Assembly: GCA_019057795.1 (NCBI GenBank)
Contig: JAHLWS010000065.1
Span: 1-64,000 of the forward strand
DNA: 64,000 bases
From: Promethearchaeota archaeon
Lineage (GTDB): Archaea; Asgardarchaeota; Lokiarchaeia; Sigyniarchaeales; SOKP01
Reading direction: 5' to 3'
The position numbers and the translations under genes are program-made. Positions within the stretch are counted from its first letter, which is position 1, and every line of letters starts with the position of its first letter. The notes below the pieces were generated by a model, which had not been told where the DNA came from, did no database searches, and saw only the letters and a program-made list of their open reading frames with translations. Shown piece after piece: positions 1 through 9,108 of the stretch.

Positions 1-789
1 AAAAAAGCGATAAGAAAAAGTCTAAGAAAGGAAGTAGATTTTATAAAAATCCTATCGACTGGAGGCGTTATGAGTTCGCGAAAAATCGGCGAAGCTGGAC
101 GGCCTCAAATGACCATAGAAGAGATCGAGACTGCGTGTTTTGAGGCTCATCGTGGTGGATTATTAGTTGCCACTCATTGCGAAGCGACTCACGGTATTAA
201 GGAAGCACTTTTGGGAGGTGTTGACAGCATTGAACATGGTGCTAAAATAACTGATGATTTAGTACCATTATTTAAAAACAATCCTAAATCACTCCGAGGA
301 TTTACTACTTTGACTTCCACTATTTCTGCAGGTATGGGTATAGCTGTACTCTCTAAAGAAGAGACGAAAATAACGGATGTTAAAAAAGAAAATGCTATTT
401 TGATAGAAGTAGGAATGATCAATGGATTACAAAAGGCGTACAAAGAAGGAATAAATTTAACGGTTGGTACAGATGCGGCAGTTCCGTACTCTACACACTA
501 TAATATGTGGAAAGAATTAAAGAACTTTTTGAAATACACAGATATGACCGCACAAGAAGCTCTTCATTTCGCCACTAAAGGTAATGCCGAAAATATTGGA
601 ATTGGTGAAATAACAGGAAGCATAGAGGTTGGAAAATCAGCAGATATACAAGTTGTTCCGGGAAATCCCCTAGAAAATATTGATTATTTAGGACAAGTAT
701 CTATGGTAATGATTAAAGGATATTTAATTAAGAATCCTAAAGTTAAAAAAGTTAAGAACTTAAAAGAATTCGAACCAATAGAGCTTTAA
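1..789 (+). CDS. Metal-dependent amidohydrolase, C-terminal part (5' end outside window)
   Basis: C-terminal portion of an imidazolonepropionase/prolidase-like amidohydrolase, a TIM-barrel metal hydrolase that cleaves C-N bonds. The frame is open from base 1. Codons before the ATG at 70 encode DFIKILSTGGVMSS, a conserved loop of this family, so that ATG is internal and the gene begins upstream of the window. Metal-ligand motifs are visible: the His in VATHCEAT, the His in SIEHGAKI and the Asp in VGTDAA. The C-terminus has the usual GSIEVGKSADIQVV strand that closes the small beta domain. The substrate cannot be told. It converges on the next gene across a T-rich gap of about 50 bp that probably terminates both. 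Confidence 0.85.
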   Translation, partial: KKAIRKSLRKEVDFIKILSTGGVMSSRKIGEAGRPQMTIEEIETACFEAHRGGLLVATHCEATHGIKEALLGGVDSIEHGAKITDDLVPLFKNNPKSLRGFTTLTSTISAGMGIAVLSKEETKITDVKKENAILIEVGMINGLQKAYKEGINLTVGTDAAVPYSTHYNMWKELKNFLKYTDMTAQEALHFATKGNAENIGIGEITGSIEVGKSADIQVVPGNPLENIDYLGQVSMVMIKGYLIKNPKVKKVKNLKEFEPIEL

Positions 790-842
790 ATATTTTTTTT
801 ATTTTATTTTTATCTAATTTTTTTTTAGTAGATATTAAATAA

Positions 843-1727
843 TTAATTAGATGAAATATCTAATTGATTTTCTTTAAATCCCCATGATTTTAAAATCTCT
901 CCCGCTTCGTCCATAATTTCTTCGATGAAATCGCGTAAAGGAATGATTTCTTTTTGATGCGCTATAGCTGTTGATAATACGCTAGTTGCTTTTAATTCTC
1001 GATGGTACAGTTTTTTATGGTAATCTTCGGAAAATATATCCATGTCTAACCATTTCTTCTTCATCTCTTTAGGGACGGGACTTTCAGCTGTTGTAAGGAT
1101 TGCTGAACCAAGGCAAACACCATCTGCCCCCATAGCTAATGCCCCTAAGAATCCACGTGCGTCTCCAATTCCACCTGCGGCAATGATGGGAACGTTCAAT
1201 AACCGTTTTGCTATGGTTATATTTACTAAAGTTGTGTGTTGATAGGGATTTTTAAAACCTGAAGCTTCCATTCCAATTAAAGTAATAGCGTCAGCTCCCG
1301 CTCTTTCAGCCGAAATAGCGTGTCTAATCAAAGCACATTTGTGAATCCAATAGTTACCCGCTTCGTGAATCCTTTTTCCCAAATGAGTAGCTTGGTAAGC
1401 AGAAGTAAAAAAAACTTTCACACCTTCATTTATAGCAATGTCTAAATATTTTAAATAGTCATCTTTTGATACCTTAACATTTATAGCTCTCACGCCCGGA
1501 GGTAGCACAGTTAAATTAACACCAAAAGGCTTGTCCGTTAATTCTTTCATTTTTTGCAATTCGGATCTAAAATCACCGATCTGGTAATTCAAGGCAGTAA
1601 TAACCCCCAATCCACCAGCATTTGAGAACAATGCTGCAAATTCAGTTCTACCATACCCGGCAAAAGCGGCCATAATTAAAGGGTACTTAGTACCCGTCAT
1701 TTTATTTATTGAAGTTTTCCAAATCAT
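843..1727 (-). CDS. Nitronate monooxygenase / FabK-like FMN oxidoreductase
   Basis: 294-residue TIM-barrel flavoprotein of the 2-nitropropane dioxygenase family, cytosolic and FMN-binding. It starts with the typical strand and loop carrying PLIMAAFAGYGR, followed by NAGGLGVI. The phosphate-binding half has GADAITLIGMEASG and then AAGGIGDARG and MGADGVCLGSAIL, the family's FMN phosphate site. Length is close to the usual 310-350, slightly short. Members oxidise nitronates or act as enoyl-ACP reductases; archaeal members are mostly uncharacterised, so the substrate is left open. It may be co-transcribed with the amidohydrolase upstream, which lies 65 bp away on the same strand. Confidence 0.8.
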   Translation of the reverse strand: MIWKTSINKMTGTKYPLIMAAFAGYGRTEFAALFSNAGGLGVITALNYQIGDFRSELQKMKELTDKPFGVNLTVLPPGVRAINVKVSKDDYLKYLDIAINEGVKVFFTSAYQATHLGKRIHEAGNYWIHKCALIRHAISAERAGADAITLIGMEASGFKNPYQHTTLVNITIAKRLLNVPIIAAGGIGDARGFLGALAMGADGVCLGSAILTTAESPVPKEMKKKWLDMDIFSEDYHKKLYHRELKATSVLSTAIAHQKEIIPLRDFIEEIMDEAGEILKSWGFKENQLDISSN

Positions 1728-1792
1728 ATTGTAACACTATTCAATTGTTAATGTGTATTTAAAATATTGAAAGGTTTCTAAATCATACAAGG

Positions 1793-2650
1793 TTATAATT
1801 CTAATAACTTTTTTGCATTTTCACCGAGAATTTTTCTTCGAAACCCATCAGAAATAGGAATTTCTTTAACTGCGGGAATAATCTTGTTCCAATGTTTAAT
1901 TGGGTGATCTGAAGCAAATAATACTTTATCCTCAGCATTACTTTTAGAAAAAGCTTCAAAAGGAAACCACTGATATAGTTCAGGATATGCAGAAATATCA
2001 ATATAGACTTTGGGATGTCTAACAACTACGCTCCATGCATCCCAAAACCATGGAGTTCCCATGTGTCCCATTATAATTGTTAAATCTTGATGTTTAGATG
2101 CCAATACATCTACTAGCATTGGATGACCGTATTTTGTTATTGAACCTATTATTGATCCTAAATGTGCTGTGTGAGTCCAAAGAGGAATGTTAAAATCTAT
2201 CATTTTCTTCCATAAGGGGTCATATTTATTATCAGAAATGTCAAACTTCTGCGCTGGAGGTACAAGTTTGACACCTTTAAGTCCTAACGATGTTATAGCA
2301 TATTCAAGTTGATCCATAGCGTCATGTGCGGGAATATCAATACACGCAAATCCAATAAACTTCTCTGGATATTTCTCAACAAAATCCGCGACATTATCAT
2401 TTGTAACTATACATACACCGTAGGCTGTCGTAAGATTATATGATACAATTACAGCTTTATCAATACCGTATTTTTCCATCTGAGTAATATAATCATCAAT
2501 AGATATTTTTGTCTGTAGAACTTCATAAAATTTAAACATCGCACGACGGCCTTTTTTATTTGTACCAAGTAGAGCATTAGCTACAAAATCAAGATCGTCG
2601 CCCCAATCAGCCTCTTTACAAAAAGGATGAACATGCATATCAATAATCAT
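1793..2650 (-). CDS. Amidohydrolase 2 family TIM-barrel hydrolase/decarboxylase
   Basis: 285-residue member of the amidohydrolase-related family (ACMSD / gamma-resorcylate decarboxylase type). The N-terminal MIIDMHVHPF supplies the H-x-H metal pair, WTHTAH and IIMGHMG supply further His ligands, and FASDHPIKHW supplies the last Asp. The family hydrolyses or decarboxylates small acids through a single divalent metal; the substrate is not predictable here. It has its own upstream AT-rich region and lies 65 bp before the nitronate-monooxygenase-like gene, so the two may form a short operon. Confidence 0.8.
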   Translation of the reverse strand: MIIDMHVHPFCKEADWGDDLDFVANALLGTNKKGRRAMFKFYEVLQTKISIDDYITQMEKYGIDKAVIVSYNLTTAYGVCIVTNDNVADFVEKYPEKFIGFACIDIPAHDAMDQLEYAITSLGLKGVKLVPPAQKFDISDNKYDPLWKKMIDFNIPLWTHTAHLGSIIGSITKYGHPMLVDVLASKHQDLTIIMGHMGTPWFWDAWSVVVRHPKVYIDISAYPELYQWFPFEAFSKSNAEDKVLFASDHPIKHWNKIIPAVKEIPISDGFRRKILGENAKKLLEL

Positions 2651-2721
2651 CTTAATAACTCCCCAGTTCCTTATAGATTTAAATTAAGTTAAGTATAATA
2701 TAAATTTTAAAATTAGATAAC

Positions 2722-4053
2722 TTATAAAAAATTATCTATAGTTCTCTGATTTTTAACGAAATTTATTAATTTACTGCTCTTTTTCCAATATTTATAGCTA
2801 ACCATGAAACCCTCCGCCATGCTTTTAATCGAATCGTCAAAATTATCGAGGATTTGCGGATTGTTTAGTTCCATTGCGTTTTTTACAGTCTCTCTGATAA
2901 CCCAAACACCTAATGGCACAATATAACCCCCTTGTACTTCGCGAAAGATTAGAATCCTTGCTTGTCTTCCGATCCGGTATAAATATTCGCAAACTTCCTT
3001 TCGAGCAGCGTAATAAGCACCCGTAATATTGCTTGCGTAACTCTTTCTCCCCCTATAAAATTCAAAATCAGTCATTATTTGAGGTTTTAAACTGCCAATA
3101 TTCCCATTGAGAGAAATGTTCCACAATGTATTGGGCGCCCAAACTTCGTTCATCTCATACGTGAATTTACCAGGAAAAAGAAGTATTTTAAAGTGATTAT
3201 CTAAGTAAGTTCTTTCAAAAATGCGATAATCATTTATTTCAGGAAATTTTTTAATCTCTTTAATTAGTGCCTTAGAGATGATGTCATCAACAGCGGTTAT
3301 ACTCCATCTAGTCGGAACAATTCGCCGTTTATTCTTTTCGCCTAACAAACCAGCTGAAAAAACCCTTTTAATTGTCGATTCTGGGACGCGTCCTTTAAAA
3401 TAGAGGTATTTTGATACTGCTTCCGTTGCTTTTAAATCGGTATCTGCAACGCAATAATCTACTTTTGGATGGACCTTTGTATTCTCTGTGATTCTTATTT
3501 TCTCAGTCATGCCAGTAGGACCCATAGGTAACGAATGATTATCCAGCAACATTCTTAAATTTATTTTTGGTAGCTTTGTTTCTGTATCTACAGGACGAGC
3601 TGCCATCGATAATTCTTGAGAAGTTTCGAGCAATTTTTGTGCCTTCATGGGGGGCGTGTTTTTACGGCTCCTTTTGCCAATATTAACATTGATTTTAAAA
3701 TTATTTCTTACCAAACTACTTCTATATCGAATAATATCAAGCATACTTTTTCCAAACCACAGTTCTGGAGCGTCTAAGATGTGGTAATCCGAAATTCTTT
3801 GATCTATTTCAAATTTTTGGAAAGGAACCAATGGTCCTAAATACACGTTAGGATAATTGAAATGACCGACGAAAAATCCTGGAGGGCTAGGTCCAGAAAG
3901 CTCTACATTTCGTAATGTTTTATCAAATTCAAATGGAACCAGCGATTTTAAAACAGATTTTTTTAATAAGATTGGGCATGTTTTCTTACCACATAATAAT
4001 CTCGCTCCTTTACAGCGTAAGCAGATGTTTTTTTCAGTTGGGGGTCGAACCAA
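2722..4053 (-). CDS. nreA: Nre-family archaeal DNA repair protein (NreA-like)
   Basis: 443-residue protein recognised as the archaeal Nre family, which is linked to DNA-damage tolerance and works with PCNA. The N-terminus has a four-Cys zinc site (C11, C14, C21, C26 in CLRCKGARLLCGKKTCP). The body has family blocks such as GPSPPGFFVGHFNYPNV and LPMGPTG. The last eight residues, QRTIDNFL, match a PCNA-interacting peptide (Q-x-x-I-x-x-aromatic-hydrophobic), as expected for this family. Length is normal. The gene stands alone, reading away from the MDR gene. The family call is firm from these motifs; the cellular role rests on published work on other archaea. Confidence 0.85.
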   Translation of the reverse strand: MVRPPTEKNICLRCKGARLLCGKKTCPILLKKSVLKSLVPFEFDKTLRNVELSGPSPPGFFVGHFNYPNVYLGPLVPFQKFEIDQRISDYHILDAPELWFGKSMLDIIRYRSSLVRNNFKINVNIGKRSRKNTPPMKAQKLLETSQELSMAARPVDTETKLPKINLRMLLDNHSLPMGPTGMTEKIRITENTKVHPKVDYCVADTDLKATEAVSKYLYFKGRVPESTIKRVFSAGLLGEKNKRRIVPTRWSITAVDDIISKALIKEIKKFPEINDYRIFERTYLDNHFKILLFPGKFTYEMNEVWAPNTLWNISLNGNIGSLKPQIMTDFEFYRGRKSYASNITGAYYAARKEVCEYLYRIGRQARILIFREVQGGYIVPLGVWVIRETVKNAMELNNPQILDNFDDSIKSMAEGFMVSYKYWKKSSKLINFVKNQRTIDNFL

Positions 4054-4261
4054 TCTTGTGTCTCTTTAAAAATTATTATCTTTATTAGAAAAGATTATAT
4101 TTATTATTAAAAAGGTAGACGAGTATAAATTTTTAATATTTATAAAAGAATTAATATAAATTTTTTATTGAATGTATGTGTTGTTGATGTTTATATTATT
4201 GATCATCAATTTATATAGAATGCCTTCTAATAAGGATTTATTATAATAATAATAAATACTT

Positions 4262-5245
4262 ATGAAAGCGATTGTATGCACAAAATACGGACCACCGGAT
4301 GTACTTCAGCTCAAAGAGGTAGATAAACCTACTCCCAAGGACAATGAAGTACTGGTCAAAGTTCATGCGGCATCCTTAAATGCCGCTGATTTGGATTACC
4401 TCAGAGGTAGGCCAATGGTCCGCATCGGGGGGCTTCGAAAACCAAGATATAAGATACTCGGATCTGACATAGCGGGGCGGGTTGAAGCAGTTGGCAGAAA
4501 TGTAAAGCAGTTTCAACCAGGTGATGATATATTCGTGGACTTATCCGTGTGTGGTTTTGGCGGTTTTGCAGAGTATGTATGTGTTCCTGAAAAACCATTA
4601 GCGCTGAAATCGGCCAGCATGACATTCGAGGAAGCAGCGACCCTACCTCAAGCAGCAATCCTCGCCTTGCAGGGTCTTCGCGATAAAAGTCAGATTCAGC
4701 CAGGTCAAAAGGTTTTGATTAATGGTGCGGGTGGTGGTGTGGGTACGTTTGCGGTGCAGATTGCCAAATTATTCGGGGCTGAAGTGACTGGCGTGGACAG
4801 CACGGAGAAATTGGACATGGTGCGCTCCATTGGTGCTGACCAGGTCATTGATTACACTCAAGAAGATTTCACCAAAAGTGGGCAGCGTTATGACCTGATT
4901 CTTGATGTTGTGGTATCTCGTTCAATTTCCGATTACAAGCGTGCTTTGAACCCCAAGGGAATTTTACGCATGGTCGGAGGTTCAATGGCTCGAGTTTTCA
5001 AAGTTATGTTCCTAGGATCATTGATTTCAAGGAGTAAGAAAATGGGTATCGTGATGTGGAAACCAAACAAAAAAGAAGATCTGGTTTTTTTGACTGAGCT
5101 TTTTGAAGCCGGCAAGATAGTCCCTATTATAGATAGATGTTACCCGTTAGGTGAGGTTGCTGAAGCTTTCCGGTACCTTGAAGAAGGACACCACCAAGGA
5201 AAATTAGTAATAACTATTGACAGTAAGAAAAATGAGTTTCCTTAG
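4262..5245 (+). CDS. Zinc-independent MDR oxidoreductase, NADPH:quinone reductase-like
   Basis: 327-residue medium-chain dehydrogenase/reductase. It has an N-terminal GroES-like fold (VLVKVHAASLNAADLDY, GSDIAGRVEAVG), then a Rossmann domain with the nucleotide loop GAGGGVGTFAVQIAKLFGA around residue 157. Catalytic and structural zinc ligands are absent, which places it with quinone/crotonyl reductases rather than alcohol dehydrogenases. Base composition is strikingly richer in G+C (more than half in the 60-bp line I counted near 4741) than its neighbours, and codon choice differs, suggesting recent lateral transfer. It ends in TAG, with TAA five codons later. Confidence 0.85.
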   Translation: MKAIVCTKYGPPDVLQLKEVDKPTPKDNEVLVKVHAASLNAADLDYLRGRPMVRIGGLRKPRYKILGSDIAGRVEAVGRNVKQFQPGDDIFVDLSVCGFGGFAEYVCVPEKPLALKSASMTFEEAATLPQAAILALQGLRDKSQIQPGQKVLINGAGGGVGTFAVQIAKLFGAEVTGVDSTEKLDMVRSIGADQVIDYTQEDFTKSGQRYDLILDVVVSRSISDYKRALNPKGILRMVGGSMARVFKVMFLGSLISRSKKMGIVMWKPNKKEDLVFLTELFEAGKIVPIIDRCYPLGEVAEAFRYLEEGHHQGKLVITIDSKKNEFP

Positions 5246-5288
5246 GCTTCGGTAGAGGGATAAAACTTGTAATTCATGTGTTCAAGTT

Positions 5289-5762
5289 TCACTTCTTTTG
5301 CAGGTTCTGCTTCAGGTTCTGAGCAAACTCTTCCGCATGTTTGAGGTCTTCAGCATTAGGTCTACCCTTATTCATTCCCCCAAAATATTTCATGAAACTA
5401 TTAGTGTTAAAACCTTTACAAGCAAATTCATCAACGATCATGTAACCTTTCGATTGCAGTTTTTCCCTAAGCAGCGAATGATCTTTGGCGACTTTGGCTT
5501 CTCCTGTCATTGCACTGGTTGAGAAAATGAATGCTTTCTTGTTGGTGACTTGTGGTAGTTTATCGGCAAGGTCAAGCAGATCTTTATGGTGTTTTGCACC
5601 ATATATCCCTGAGCCAAAGCCTATTAGACTATACTCTTGAAGCTCTTCAGGGTTTATTTGCTGTGGCGTTTTTATTTGTGCATCAAGAACTTTTGCGAAG
5701 ACATTAGCGATTTTCTCAGTATTATTGTGATGGTATGAAAGCAAAACCAATAGAGATTTCAT
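5289..5762 (-). CDS. Flavodoxin-domain protein
   Basis: 157-residue single-domain flavodoxin. The N-terminal strand and phosphate loop (LLVLLSYHHNNTEKIANVFAK) and the later GFGSGIYGAKHH and STSAMTGEA loops fit FMN binding, as in menaquinone-dependent protoporphyrinogen-oxidase or flavodoxin_5 proteins. It probably carries electrons in the cytoplasm; the partner is unknown. It converges with the quinone-reductase-like gene, separated by 43 bp. Its G+C looks a little higher than the surrounding genome, so the two may have arrived together. Confidence 0.75.
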   Translation of the reverse strand: MKSLLVLLSYHHNNTEKIANVFAKVLDAQIKTPQQINPEELQEYSLIGFGSGIYGAKHHKDLLDLADKLPQVTNKKAFIFSTSAMTGEAKVAKDHSLLREKLQSKGYMIVDEFACKGFNTNSFMKYFGGMNKGRPNAEDLKHAEEFAQNLKQNLQKK

Positions 5763-6074
5763 AGGTATCGAAACATTCTCTTATATTTAAGATTATCGGA
5801 CTTAAAAATGCATATGCCAAAATGTTTGATCGTTATCTTGATACTTAATATATGATATTGATGAATATCCAACCATTTTTGAATCTTAAGAGCTTCTAAA
5901 GTATAATTCACATAAGTTATGTAATCAATAAATTTTTAATATTTATATTAAAGAACCAATATTTTGCTTTTAAAAATTCGAAAATAAAATTTTACAAATA
6001 ATTTATTACAAAAACCTTTAATTTATAATAAATTGTAATATATTGTAAATATAAAATTATTTTTAAATTTTTAA
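5763..6074. other. AT-rich intergenic region before the RHH-Doc module
   Basis: A 312-bp gene-free gap between a leftward flavodoxin gene and the rightward toxin-antitoxin pair, so it should hold two divergent promoters. I see no open frame worth calling. The right end holds four copies of a TTACAA/TTGTAA hexamer (listed separately) and TATA-like AT runs. Confidence 0.5.
5992..6048. promoter_or_regulatory. Paired TTACAA/TTGTAA hexamers upstream of RHH antitoxin
   Basis: TTACAA occurs at 5992 and 6006, and its complement TTGTAA at 6033 and 6043, giving two inverted pairs within 57 bp and 27 bp before the antitoxin start. RHH antitoxins usually bind repeated short palindromes in their own promoter, so this is a candidate autoregulatory operator. 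The background is very AT-rich, so chance is a real alternative. Confidence 0.35.
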
Positions 6075-6338
6075 GTGGTTTTAATGGAGAAAGAAAAACC
6101 AAAAGTGGTACATACAGAGTTAAAAGGCAATCTTTCAACACGTTTCAATATAATTAAATCCTCTTTAGGGATACAAAATGACGCTGAAGTTATTCGCTAT
6201 TTAATTCAGAATTATTTTAAGGAATCTTTAGAAAGTGAAAAAAAGGGAGCTATAGAAGAATTAGAAAGAGATCGAGAAATTGTAAAGACATTCATGGAAA
6301 AATATGGTGAAGAATGGAGAAAACTTGGTGAAGATTAG
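6075..6338 (+). CDS. Ribbon-helix-helix-like antitoxin of a Doc module
   Basis: 87-residue protein whose N-terminal 45 residues (a short strand, then STRFNIIKSSLGIQNDAEVIRYLIQNYF) look like a ribbon-helix-helix DNA-binding fold, followed by a charged helical tail that would wrap the toxin. The start is GTG at 6075 or, as plausibly, ATG at 6084. Its TAG stop overlaps the GTG start of the Doc gene by one base (TAGTG), so the pair is translationally coupled. It is likely a repressor of its own operon through the hexamers upstream. The fold call is from pattern only. Confidence 0.65.
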   Translation: MVLMEKEKPKVVHTELKGNLSTRFNIIKSSLGIQNDAEVIRYLIQNYFKESLESEKKGAIEELERDREIVKTFMEKYGEEWRKLGED

Positions 6339-6712
6339 TGGTTTGGATTCCTTCAGTTGAATATATTGAAGCTTTATTCGAAGATCAAATTAAGAAAGGA
6401 CATTTAATGAATCGACAAGGATTGATATCCACACTTGATAAAGTAAAATGGGGCATTCCTTTCCAAAACACTCCGACTATTTGGGATCAATTTGCTACTT
6501 TATATAAAGAAATTGTAGAGAATCATTATTTCTCTGACGGAAATAAAAGAATAGGTTCTTTATTAGCATATATCTTCTTAGATAAAAATGGATATGAATT
6601 TTTTCCGCCTAAAGGCGAAATTTATCGTATGACTATGAATGTTGCACAAGGATTAAGTAAATTTGATGAACTTAAAGAATGGTTTCAAAAAAATTCTAAG
6701 AAAATTCAATAA
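6338..6712 (+). CDS. doc: Doc/Fic-family toxin (death-on-curing)
   Basis: 124-residue Fic-fold protein of the short Doc class. The active-site loop HYFSDGNKRIG at about residues 63-73 carries the catalytic His63 and the D-G-N-K-R anion-binding residues. Doc enzymes phosphorylate EF-Tu or a relative, and longer Fic enzymes AMPylate their targets; length and loop favour Doc. The start is GTG overlapping the antitoxin stop. Together with the RHH protein it forms a complete type II toxin-antitoxin module, expected to arrest translation when the antitoxin is lost. Confidence 0.85.
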   Translation: MVWIPSVEYIEALFEDQIKKGHLMNRQGLISTLDKVKWGIPFQNTPTIWDQFATLYKEIVENHYFSDGNKRIGSLLAYIFLDKNGYEFFPPKGEIYRMTMNVAQGLSKFDELKEWFQKNSKKIQ

Positions 6713-6805
6713 AGGGAATATTCCTTTCCAAACACTCTGAAAATTTGGATATCGTAGAAAATCACTTTAATGAAGATATTTTTCCTTTTTAGGTGTTCCA
6801 TCAAT

Positions 6806-8878
6806 TTATGTTATTCTAAACGATGTTGATATAAAATTCTCCTCTTTAGAAGAGGGTCCAACATTCGCAATATATTCAATTGGTTCAATAACCCATTCTT
6901 TTTTATGAGAATCGTAATATGATAGGTCTTCTGCTTTAAGTTTTAATGTTAATGTTTTAGTTTCTCCAGGGTTCAAATATACCTTCCCAAATCCTTTTAA
7001 TTCTTTAATTGGGCGATCAACTGAAGAATTATTATAACTTATATATAATTGTGCGATTTCTTCTCCTGCTATATGTCCATCGTTCGTAATATCCACATTA
7101 AATTCTATTTCAGCATTTTTAGAAATGGTTTCTTTATTCTTGCGAAGATTTTTATAAGTATAAGTTGTATAACTTAGTCCATATCCAAAAGGGAAAGCAG
7201 GTTCATACCCATTTTTATCCATTAACTTGTATCCATGATAATATCCATATTCAATATATTTTGCATATTTGTCAAAAAAGGGGAGTTGATCTTCTGATTT
7301 TGGGAATACAATGGGAAGTTTACCACACGGATTAAATTTTCCGAAAATAATCTCCCCAATTGCTGTACCACCCTCCATTCCAGGATACCACGCCATTAAT
7401 ATTGCTGGAACTTTATCTTTCCAAGATTCTACTATTATTGAACTTCCCCCTTCTAATACAACAATAGAGTTATTGTTTGCTGAAGCAACTACTAAAATTA
7501 ATTTTTCGTCTTCCTCTGCCAATTCAAGCAAATCCCTATCTCCCCCTAAAGGAGGAATATACTCGCCTTCGTCATCGCTTGTATTACCTACAACAATGAT
7601 TACAACATCAGTTTGCCGAGCTAATTTTACAACGTCCTCAAGGTTTCTTCCATCGTTGTGTATTATTTCTATAGTATTTCCAGCAGAATTTTTGATTCCC
7701 TCGAGAGGAGTTATTACGTAAGGCGGATAAACCCTGCTACTACCATTGTCTCCGATATTAGGCGCATCTGCAAGCTTTCCTATCACTGCAATTTTTTTAA
7801 TATTGTTTTTATTTAGTGGAAGTAGATTTTTCTCATTTTTTAATAGTACTATACTTTTCCTCGCGGCATCTAATGCAAGCTGGATATGCTCTTTACACGC
7901 AACTTTATCTGTATTATATATCGCAGGATCTCCTTCATGTGCATACTTGAGTTTTAATCTCAATATTCTTAAAACGGCCTCATTAATTTGCTCTTCCGAA
8001 ATTTTCCCTTTCTCTAATAACCTTTTCAGCTTTATTGGTTTCATATGAATTCCAAAAGGCATCTCAATATCAACTCCAGCATTTATTGCATCCATTCCGT
8101 TTCGAATGCCCCGGACAAAATCTGTAACTACAAAACCTTTGAAATTCCAATCAGTTTTTAATATATCGCGTAAAAGATGAGAATTGTGGCCACAGTATTT
8201 TCCATTGACCTTGTTATATGCATTCATAATGGATGTTACACCTGCTTCGACGCATTTTTTAAAATGCCAAAGATACACTTCCCTTAAGGTCCGTTCATCT
8301 ATTTTTACATCAACATCAAATCGCATGTTCTCCATGCTATTACACGCGTAATGTTTTGCACATGACATTACATGCTTCTGCGTTCCTTTTATGAGGGCCA
8401 CTCCAAAGGCTCCAAGATGGAAAGTATCTTCGCCATAAGTTTCTTGAGCCCTACCCCATGCGGGATGTCTTAGAAGGTTAATGCAAACGCCACCAAAATA
8501 ATTAGCTCCTTGAGCTTTTGCTTCGATTCCGATCGCATTTCCTATATTTTTCTCTAGTTCCAAATCCCAAGTTGCCCCCCTTGCCATAGAAACAGGAAAA
8601 CAAGTGGAATTACCCAATGCAACACCTCTAGGACCATCAGTGAATTCAATACCGGGAATTCCAAGATTCTTATCAACACCAGCAGGGACAGGTTTATAAT
8701 TATATCTTGTTTCCGAACTCTCCGAACTCTCATCATGAATACCAAGTTCACCATCTCCAACCATCTGCCATGTTTTTTCTTTTATAGTCATATGTGAAAG
8801 AATTTCTTGTGCTTTTTGGTTAATTTCTTCTTCTGAGAGCCCAATTAACTTGTCCCACTTTAATTTTCGTTCAGCCAT
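6806..8878 (-). CDS. Beta-glucosidase-like glycoside hydrolase family 3
   Basis: 690-residue GH3 enzyme with full architecture. The N-terminal (beta/alpha) barrel has IEFTDGPRGV, SCAKHYACNS and the nucleophile Asp in GFVVTDFVRG. The (alpha/beta)6 sandwich follows from about residue 345 (SIVLLKNEKNLLPL), and a C-terminal fibronectin-III-like domain starts near residue 590 (ITNDGHIAGEEIAQLY). No signal peptide is visible, so it probably acts inside the cell on imported beta-linked oligosaccharides. A GPH-family glycoside transporter lies about 43 kb away in this window. The gene stands alone. Confidence 0.9.
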   Translation of the reverse strand: MAERKLKWDKLIGLSEEEINQKAQEILSHMTIKEKTWQMVGDGELGIHDESSESSETRYNYKPVPAGVDKNLGIPGIEFTDGPRGVALGNSTCFPVSMARGATWDLELEKNIGNAIGIEAKAQGANYFGGVCINLLRHPAWGRAQETYGEDTFHLGAFGVALIKGTQKHVMSCAKHYACNSMENMRFDVDVKIDERTLREVYLWHFKKCVEAGVTSIMNAYNKVNGKYCGHNSHLLRDILKTDWNFKGFVVTDFVRGIRNGMDAINAGVDIEMPFGIHMKPIKLKRLLEKGKISEEQINEAVLRILRLKLKYAHEGDPAIYNTDKVACKEHIQLALDAARKSIVLLKNEKNLLPLNKNNIKKIAVIGKLADAPNIGDNGSSRVYPPYVITPLEGIKNSAGNTIEIIHNDGRNLEDVVKLARQTDVVIIVVGNTSDDEGEYIPPLGGDRDLLELAEEDEKLILVVASANNNSIVVLEGGSSIIVESWKDKVPAILMAWYPGMEGGTAIGEIIFGKFNPCGKLPIVFPKSEDQLPFFDKYAKYIEYGYYHGYKLMDKNGYEPAFPFGYGLSYTTYTYKNLRKNKETISKNAEIEFNVDITNDGHIAGEEIAQLYISYNNSSVDRPIKELKGFGKVYLNPGETKTLTLKLKAEDLSYYDSHKKEWVIEPIEYIANVGPSSKEENFISTSFRIT

Positions 8879-8986
8879 TTCTTTTGAAACCTTTTTTATT
8901 GGTTTAATGAGTACAGCAAAAAGATAAGTATTTTTCTTAAACTTTGATTTTTTTTATAATATTAAGTCAAAAAAGATTATATCCTT

Positions 8987-9017
8987 AATTAAAGATATTG
9001 AATGGGTTGTAGGGGTA
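8987..9017. repeat. 31-bp copy of an internal endonuclease V gene segment
   Basis: The 31 bases at 8987-9017 are identical to 9876-9906 inside the endonuclease V gene, in the same orientation, where they encode IKDIEWVVGV. Flanking bases diverge at once. It lies in the 230-bp gap between the GH3 and O-methyltransferase genes and has no reading frame of its own. It looks like a small duplication or a relic. Confidence 0.85.
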
Positions 9018-9108
9018 CTAAATCTAATCATTTCCTCGTTTAGTCCTAACCTGAATTTAATTTCTCAACTTATTTAGTAAATAATTCCTAAAATAATTTT
9101 TGTTTAAT

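Noticed and set aside
70-789. ATG at 70 as the true start of the first gene
   Set aside because: The frame is open to base 1 and encodes a conserved family loop before that ATG, so the gene is cut by the window edge.
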